Source: Polaromonas sp. (GTDB lineage Bacteria > Pseudomonadota > Gammaproteobacteria > Burkholderiales > Burkholderiaceae_C). From it: 10,000 nucleotides of DNA. The translations under genes were made by a program, and so were the position numbers. How positions within the stretch are numbered: the first letter of the stretch is position 1; every line of letters begins with the position of its first letter. Where the stretch lies: positions 1-10,000 of the forward strand of contig JAJAYS010000393.1 of the NCBI GenBank assembly GCA_026786065.1, read 5' to 3'. Positions 6,619 through 10,000 of the stretch are shown piece by piece. Below the pieces are notes generated by a model. The model saw nothing but the letters and a program-made list of their open reading frames with translations. It was not told where the DNA came from and ran no database searches.

Positions 6619-7296
6619 ATGGTCAAAATATCAAAACCTTCCTTTGATTTCGCCGCGCTGCAGTCCAATATGCAGGCTCAATTCTCCGGCCTGAATCCGA
6701 ACGATCCTGCCTCGTGGCCAGCGCTACCCCGATACCTTCTGTGCCTCGCGATAACCGCCTTTGTGGTGGCCGGGCTCTGGTTTTTCTGGTTGAGCACGTC
6801 TGAGGAAACCCTGCGTACAGAGGTCGCCCAAGAACTCGCGCTGAAAGAGGACTACAAGAAAAAGCTGGCTCAGGCGGTGAGCCTTGAAGCGTTGAAAAAA
6901 CAACGGGAACAGGTCGAGCAGTATGTTACCCAGCTTGAAAAGCAGCTTCCAAGTAAAGCTGAAATGGATGCCCTGCTTTCGGACATCAATCAGGCTGGCT
7001 TGGGACGCAGCCTGCAATTCGAGTTGTTCAAGCCGGGTCAAGTGACTATCAAAGAGTATTACGCTGAACTTCCCATTACTGTCCGCGTGTCCGGCAAGTA
7101 CCACGACGTAGGCGCATTTGCCGCAGATATCGCTAACCTCTCGCGCATCGTCACGCTCAATAACTTGAGTCTGACACCTGCAAAAGACGGAACTCTGCTG
7201 TTAGAGACAACCGCCAAAACCTTTCGATACCTGGATGTCGATGAGGTCGCATTACAGCGCAAGAGCGCGACGCCAGCTGTTGGGGCCAAAAAATGA
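6619..7296 (+). CDS. pilO: Type IV pilus assembly protein PilO
   Basis: The inner-membrane partner of PilN; the periplasmic PilN-PilO dimer binds PilP and connects the inner-membrane platform to the secretin. The 225 residues have a cytoplasmic N-terminus (1-38), a membrane helix rich in aromatic residues (about 39-58, ending GLWFFWL), a coiled coil (about 62-112, many KK/QE heptads) and a PilO ferredoxin-like core (FELFKPGQVTIKEYYAELPI, residues 134-153, then VSGKYHDVGAFAADIANLSRIV). ATG 6619 is preceded by only a weak SD-like GAGA (6607-6610). Its stop overlaps the pilP start as ATGA. Confidence 0.95.
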   Translation: MVKISKPSFDFAALQSNMQAQFSGLNPNDPASWPALPRYLLCLAITAFVVAGLWFFWLSTSEETLRTEVAQELALKEDYKKKLAQAVSLEALKKQREQVEQYVTQLEKQLPSKAEMDALLSDINQAGLGRSLQFELFKPGQVTIKEYYAELPITVRVSGKYHDVGAFAADIANLSRIVTLNNLSLTPAKDGTLLLETTAKTFRYLDVDEVALQRKSATPAVGAKK

Positions 7297-7844
7297 CAGC
7301 GCTGAATTTCTCTCTTTGGGCCGTACTGAGCCTGGCATTTACCGGTCTGGCCGGTTGCAGCGCTTCCAAGCAGGAGGAATTGCAGGCTTGGATGGTCGAG
7401 CAGCGCGCAGCGACAAAGGCGGTGGTGACACCGCTGCCTGAGCCAAGCAAATTTTCTCCACAGCCTTACGACCCCGCGGGGCAAATCGAGCCGTTTAGCA
7501 GCCAAAAGCTCACACTGGCCCTTAAACGCGACTCCAGCCAAACAACGTCCAATGCCGCACTGATTGCCCCCGAACTCTCGCGTCGGAAAGAGCCGCTGGA
7601 GGCTTCGCCCCTTGACGCGGTGAAGATGGTCGGAAGCCTGCTCAAAGTGGGTCAGCCGGTTGCTTTGGTTCGGGTTGAGAACCTTATTTACCAGGTCAAA
7701 ACCGGTAATTACCTTGGCCAGAACTTTGGGCGTGTGACCCAAGTGACTGAAACCGGATTGGTGCTGCGCGAGATTGTGCAGGACGCCGCCGGCGAATGGA
7801 TCGAGCGAAGCGCGACATTACAGCTACAAGAGGGATCGAAATGA
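7293..7844 (+). CDS. pilP: Type IV pilus lipoprotein PilP
   Basis: A periplasmic lipoprotein that bridges the PilN-PilO dimer to the N0 region of the PilQ secretin. The 183 residues start with a lipoprotein signal whose lipobox LAGC makes Cys22 the acylated residue. A flexible Pro-rich linker (about 40-65) follows, then the YDPAGQIEPF segment (59-68) and a C-terminal beta-sandwich (about 97-180) with the family pattern RKEPLEASPLDAVKMVGSL (98-116) and YQVKTGNYLGQNFGRVTQV (133-151). Ser at +2 after the Cys is no inner-membrane retention signal by the E. coli rule; retention would depend on PilN/PilO. It overlaps both neighbours by 4 bp (ATGA at each end). Confidence 0.95.
   Translation: MTALNFSLWAVLSLAFTGLAGCSASKQEELQAWMVEQRAATKAVVTPLPEPSKFSPQPYDPAGQIEPFSSQKLTLALKRDSSQTTSNAALIAPELSRRKEPLEASPLDAVKMVGSLLKVGQPVALVRVENLIYQVKTGNYLGQNFGRVTQVTETGLVLREIVQDAAGEWIERSATLQLQEGSK
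7828..7835 (+). promoter_or_regulatory. Ribosome binding site setting the pilQ start
   Basis: AAGAGGGA lies 5 bases before ATG 7841. It favours this ATG over an in-frame ATG at 7796, which would overlap pilP by 49 bp and place 15 charged residues in front of the signal peptide. Confidence 0.7.
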
Positions 7845-9937
7845 ACAACAACACTTTGCCGCACAAGTCCGGTGCCACTAGCTTTGAATGGACTAGGGTC
7901 AGCCGGCAAGTAGTGGTCGCGCTCGGCATTGGCCTTCTGGCTTTGGCTGGTGCTACGCTGCCGACCCCGGCAATGGCTCAAAATGGTATTCAGGCGGTTT
8001 CTGGATCGATTCAGGGAAGCTCCGAGGTGGTTCGCATTGATCTGGCCGAAGCGCTTACATCTTTGCCGACCGGCTTCCTTATTCAAAACCCGGCCCGCAT
8101 CGCGCTCGATTTCCCGGGCGTCTCGAACTCGATGGGTCGCAGTGCCGTTGACCTCAATTTCGGCAACTTGCGTTCGGCCAACGTCGTGCAGGCGGGCGAG
8201 CGCACGCGCGTCGTTCTTAACTTGAAAGCGCCAACCGCTTACAAGGCTGAGATTCAGGGAAAGTCCCTTTTGATTACGCTGGAACAGGCCGTCATGGCGG
8301 CTGCACCGGCCCCGGTCGCCCCCGCATTTGCCGAAAACCGCAACCGGGATGTTCTGCCACTGAAAGATATTGATTTCCGCCGTGGATCGGACAGTGCCGG
8401 CCGCATTATTGTTGACCTCGCCAACAGTCAGGTCGGTGTGGATATTCGGCAGCAAGGTCAAAACCTCGTCGTGGAATTCTTGAAGACCGCCCTGCCCGAG
8501 GGCCTTCGGCGGAAACTTGACGTGGCCGACTTCGGGACTCCGATTCAGACCGTCACCACCTTTCAAACGGGCGACAAGGTTCGCATGGTCATCGAACCTC
8601 GTGGCGCCTGGGAGCACAGCGCCTACCAAAGCGACAGTCAATTTGTTATCGAGGTCCGGCAGCAGAAGCTGGACTCCACCAAGCTGACACAGGGCCCCGG
8701 ATACGCTGGCGAAAAGCTGTCCCTGAATTTCCAGAACATCGAAATTCGGTCGCTTCTTCAGGTCATCGCGGACTTCACGAATTTCAATGTCGTAACTTCG
8801 GACACGGTAGCAGGGGCCGTCACACTGCGTTTGAAAGATGTCCCGTGGGACCAAGCGCTGGACATCATTCTGCAAGCCAAGGGCTTGGGAATGCGTAAAT
8901 CCGGAAATGTACTTTTGATCGCGCCAAAGGACGAGTTGGCGGCCAAGGAAAAGCAGGAGCTTGAAGCCAAAAGCGCGGTTGAAACGCTTGAAACCTTGAG
9001 AACGCAGGATTTCAAGCTCAACTATGCCAAGTCGGCCGATGTGGCGGCGGGACTTCTGGGCACAGGCGCGCCGGGCGCCACGAAAATTCTTTCGGCGCGA
9101 GGCAGCGTGATCTCCGAGGCGCGCACCAACCAGCTCTTCGTGACCGACGTACCAAACAAGCTGGAGCAGGTGCAGGCCTTGATTGCCAAGATTGACGTTC
9201 CGGTGCGGCAGGTGCTGATCGAGGCCCGGATCGTCGAGGCCAGCGACACATTCGGCAAGTCGCTGGGTATCAGGCTGGGCGGCACCGATCTGCGGGCCGA
9301 AAGAGGCGGTGACGGCGGCTACGGGATTGGCGGCTCAAACCGGATCGTCGCTGGCAACAGCTATTCCGACGCGGTGGCCAGCAGCGGGGCGGGTGGGCTT
9401 GCCAATCTCACTGGGCAGTTTGTGAATTTGCCGGCGGTGGGTCAGAACGGTTTCAGTCCAGCCTCTTTCGCGTTGTCGATTTTCAGTTCTGCAGCGAACC
9501 GCTTCCTGAACCTTGAACTCTCCGCGCTCGAGGCCGACGGCAAAGGAAAAATCGTATCCAGCCCACGGGTCGTTACTGCGGACCAGATAAAGGCCATGAT
9601 CGAGCAAGGCACCGAGCTTCCTTATCAGGTTGCAACCTCCAGTGGCGCGACTTCTTTGGCCTTCAGGAAGGCCAACCTCAAGCTGGAAGTCACGCCGCAA
9701 ATCACGCCCGAGGGAAATATTATTCTCGATCTCGCTGTCAACAAAGACTCGGTCGGTCAATCCACGGCGGCTGGCTTTGCCATCAACACCAAACACATCA
9801 AAACCAACGTCATGGTTGAAAACGGCGGAACGGTCGTGGTTGGTGGGTTTTTTGAATTTATCGAAAGCAGTAACGAAACCAAGGTCCCCTTGCTGGGTGA
9901 TATTACGGTATTTGGAAACTTGTTTAAAAAGCGTTAG
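7841..9937 (+). CDS. pilQ: Type IV pilus secretin PilQ, ending at an in-frame TAG
   Basis: The outer-membrane secretin that forms the gated channel for the type IV pilus. Before the TAG there are 698 residues. A signal peptide (cleavage near AMA-Q, 46/47) is followed by two AMIN peptidoglycan-binding domains (about 52-150 and 172-275), an STN/N0 domain (297-362), a NolW-type N1 domain (about 388-455) and the secretin domain from about 455, including IEARIVEAS, KGKIVSSPRVVT (568-579), GGTVVVGGFFE (662-672) and KVPLLGDITVFGNLFKKR (681-698). The domain breaks off there: family members continue for some 25 or more residues with a conserved [EK]xLLIFITPRI strand. That strand is present after the TAG in the same frame (next entry). 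The secretin signature has Thr689 where Pro is nearly invariant. The ATG overlaps the pilP stop (ATGA). I read this as a full pilQ with a nonsense codon, so the annotated end is probably not the original one. Confidence 0.9.
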   Translation: MNNNTLPHKSGATSFEWTRVSRQVVVALGIGLLALAGATLPTPAMAQNGIQAVSGSIQGSSEVVRIDLAEALTSLPTGFLIQNPARIALDFPGVSNSMGRSAVDLNFGNLRSANVVQAGERTRVVLNLKAPTAYKAEIQGKSLLITLEQAVMAAAPAPVAPAFAENRNRDVLPLKDIDFRRGSDSAGRIIVDLANSQVGVDIRQQGQNLVVEFLKTALPEGLRRKLDVADFGTPIQTVTTFQTGDKVRMVIEPRGAWEHSAYQSDSQFVIEVRQQKLDSTKLTQGPGYAGEKLSLNFQNIEIRSLLQVIADFTNFNVVTSDTVAGAVTLRLKDVPWDQALDIILQAKGLGMRKSGNVLLIAPKDELAAKEKQELEAKSAVETLETLRTQDFKLNYAKSADVAAGLLGTGAPGATKILSARGSVISEARTNQLFVTDVPNKLEQVQALIAKIDVPVRQVLIEARIVEASDTFGKSLGIRLGGTDLRAERGGDGGYGIGGSNRIVAGNSYSDAVASSGAGGLANLTGQFVNLPAVGQNGFSPASFALSIFSSAANRFLNLELSALEADGKGKIVSSPRVVTADQIKAMIEQGTELPYQVATSSGATSLAFRKANLKLEVTPQITPEGNIILDLAVNKDSVGQSTAAGFAINTKHIKTNVMVENGGTVVVGGFFEFIESSNETKVPLLGDITVFGNLFKKR

Positions 9938-10000
9938 CGGTTATCCAACAAGCAGGAAATTTTGATATTTATAACGCCAAAAATCATTGCTGAGCGCGGC
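9938..10000 (+). pseudogene. pilQ: In-frame C-terminal continuation of pilQ after TAG (runs off window)
   Basis: Reading on from the TAG at 9935-9937 in the same frame gives RLSNKQEILIFITPKIIAERG, open to the window edge. EILIFITPKII is the closing secretin strand. In the Neisseria PilQ C-terminus as I remember it, nine residues separate NLFK from ELLIFITP; here the stretch KR-stop-RLSNKQ is also nine positions. The alignment therefore needs one base substitution and no frameshift. Sense codons one change from TAG include CAG, AAG, GAG, TGG, TCG and TAC/TAT. The segment is translated only if the stop is read through or is a sequencing error. It is not a new gene: the only possible start is TTG 9962, inside the conserved strand. 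Confidence 0.85.

Noticed and set aside
7709..8875. 388-codon open frame antisense to pilP/pilQ
   Set aside because: It lies opposite strongly conserved PilQ domains, has no recognisable motif, and is explained by codon bias of the sense strand.
9931..9977. Inverted repeat GCGTTA / TAACGC around the pilQ stop, as a terminator
   Set aside because: Six bp with a 35-base loop, no T-run, and the right arm lies inside sequence coding the secretin tail.
9938..10000. A new gene starting with TTG 9962 behind an AGGA motif, or the expected aroK
   Set aside because: The frame is continuous with pilQ and encodes the conserved secretin end (EILIFITPKII). Nothing resembles the shikimate kinase N-terminus with its P-loop, which usually follows pilQ and presumably lies beyond the window.
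1..10000. Mobile elements, CRISPR arrays, tRNA or rRNA genes
   Set aside because: No direct-repeat arrays, transposase-like frames, terminal inverted repeats or RNA-gene signatures were seen on either strand.

Overview
The window fits a betaproteobacterium of the order Burkholderiales, probably Comamonadaceae-like (Polaromonas, Rhodoferax or Acidovorax relatives). The reasons are the gene order lysA-lptM / cyaY / mrcA / pilMNOPQ, the moderately high GC content, GTG starts and almost exclusive TGA stops. The lineage is an inference from gene order and protein style; no search was run.

Left part (1-2169): bases 1-135 hold no gene I can identify, only a weak hairpin behind lysA. On the minus strand, lptM (a small outer-membrane lipoprotein that helps LPS-transporter assembly) and lysA (diaminopimelate decarboxylase, last step of lysine synthesis) overlap by 4 bp. 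cyaY (bacterial frataxin) diverges from lptM with only 12 bp between the two start codons, so each promoter must lie inside or at the edge of the opposite gene.

Middle part (2170-4875): mrcA (class A penicillin-binding protein 1a) lies on the minus strand, convergent with cyaY, and has a plausible intrinsic terminator between the two. A 294-bp non-coding stretch separates it from the divergent pil operon. That stretch has a perfect TATAAT box for mrcA and a weaker extended -10 for pilM.

Right part (4876-10000): the conserved type IV pilus alignment operon pilM-pilN-pilO-pilP-pilQ, on the plus strand and tightly coupled (GTGA or ATGA overlaps at M/N, O/P and P/Q, and a 25-bp gap at N/O). PilM (cytoplasmic actin-like), PilN and PilO (inner membrane), PilP (lipoprotein) and PilQ (outer-membrane secretin) form one envelope-spanning complex.

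The main anomaly is at the right edge. pilQ stops at a TAG (9935-9937) in the middle of the secretin domain's C-terminal module. The same frame continues past the TAG with an unmistakable secretin tail (EILIFITPKII), running off the window. The PilQ coding sequence therefore appears to carry an in-frame nonsense codon: a mutation, a sequencing error or a recoded/suppressed stop. Everything else looks like an ordinary core-genome region.
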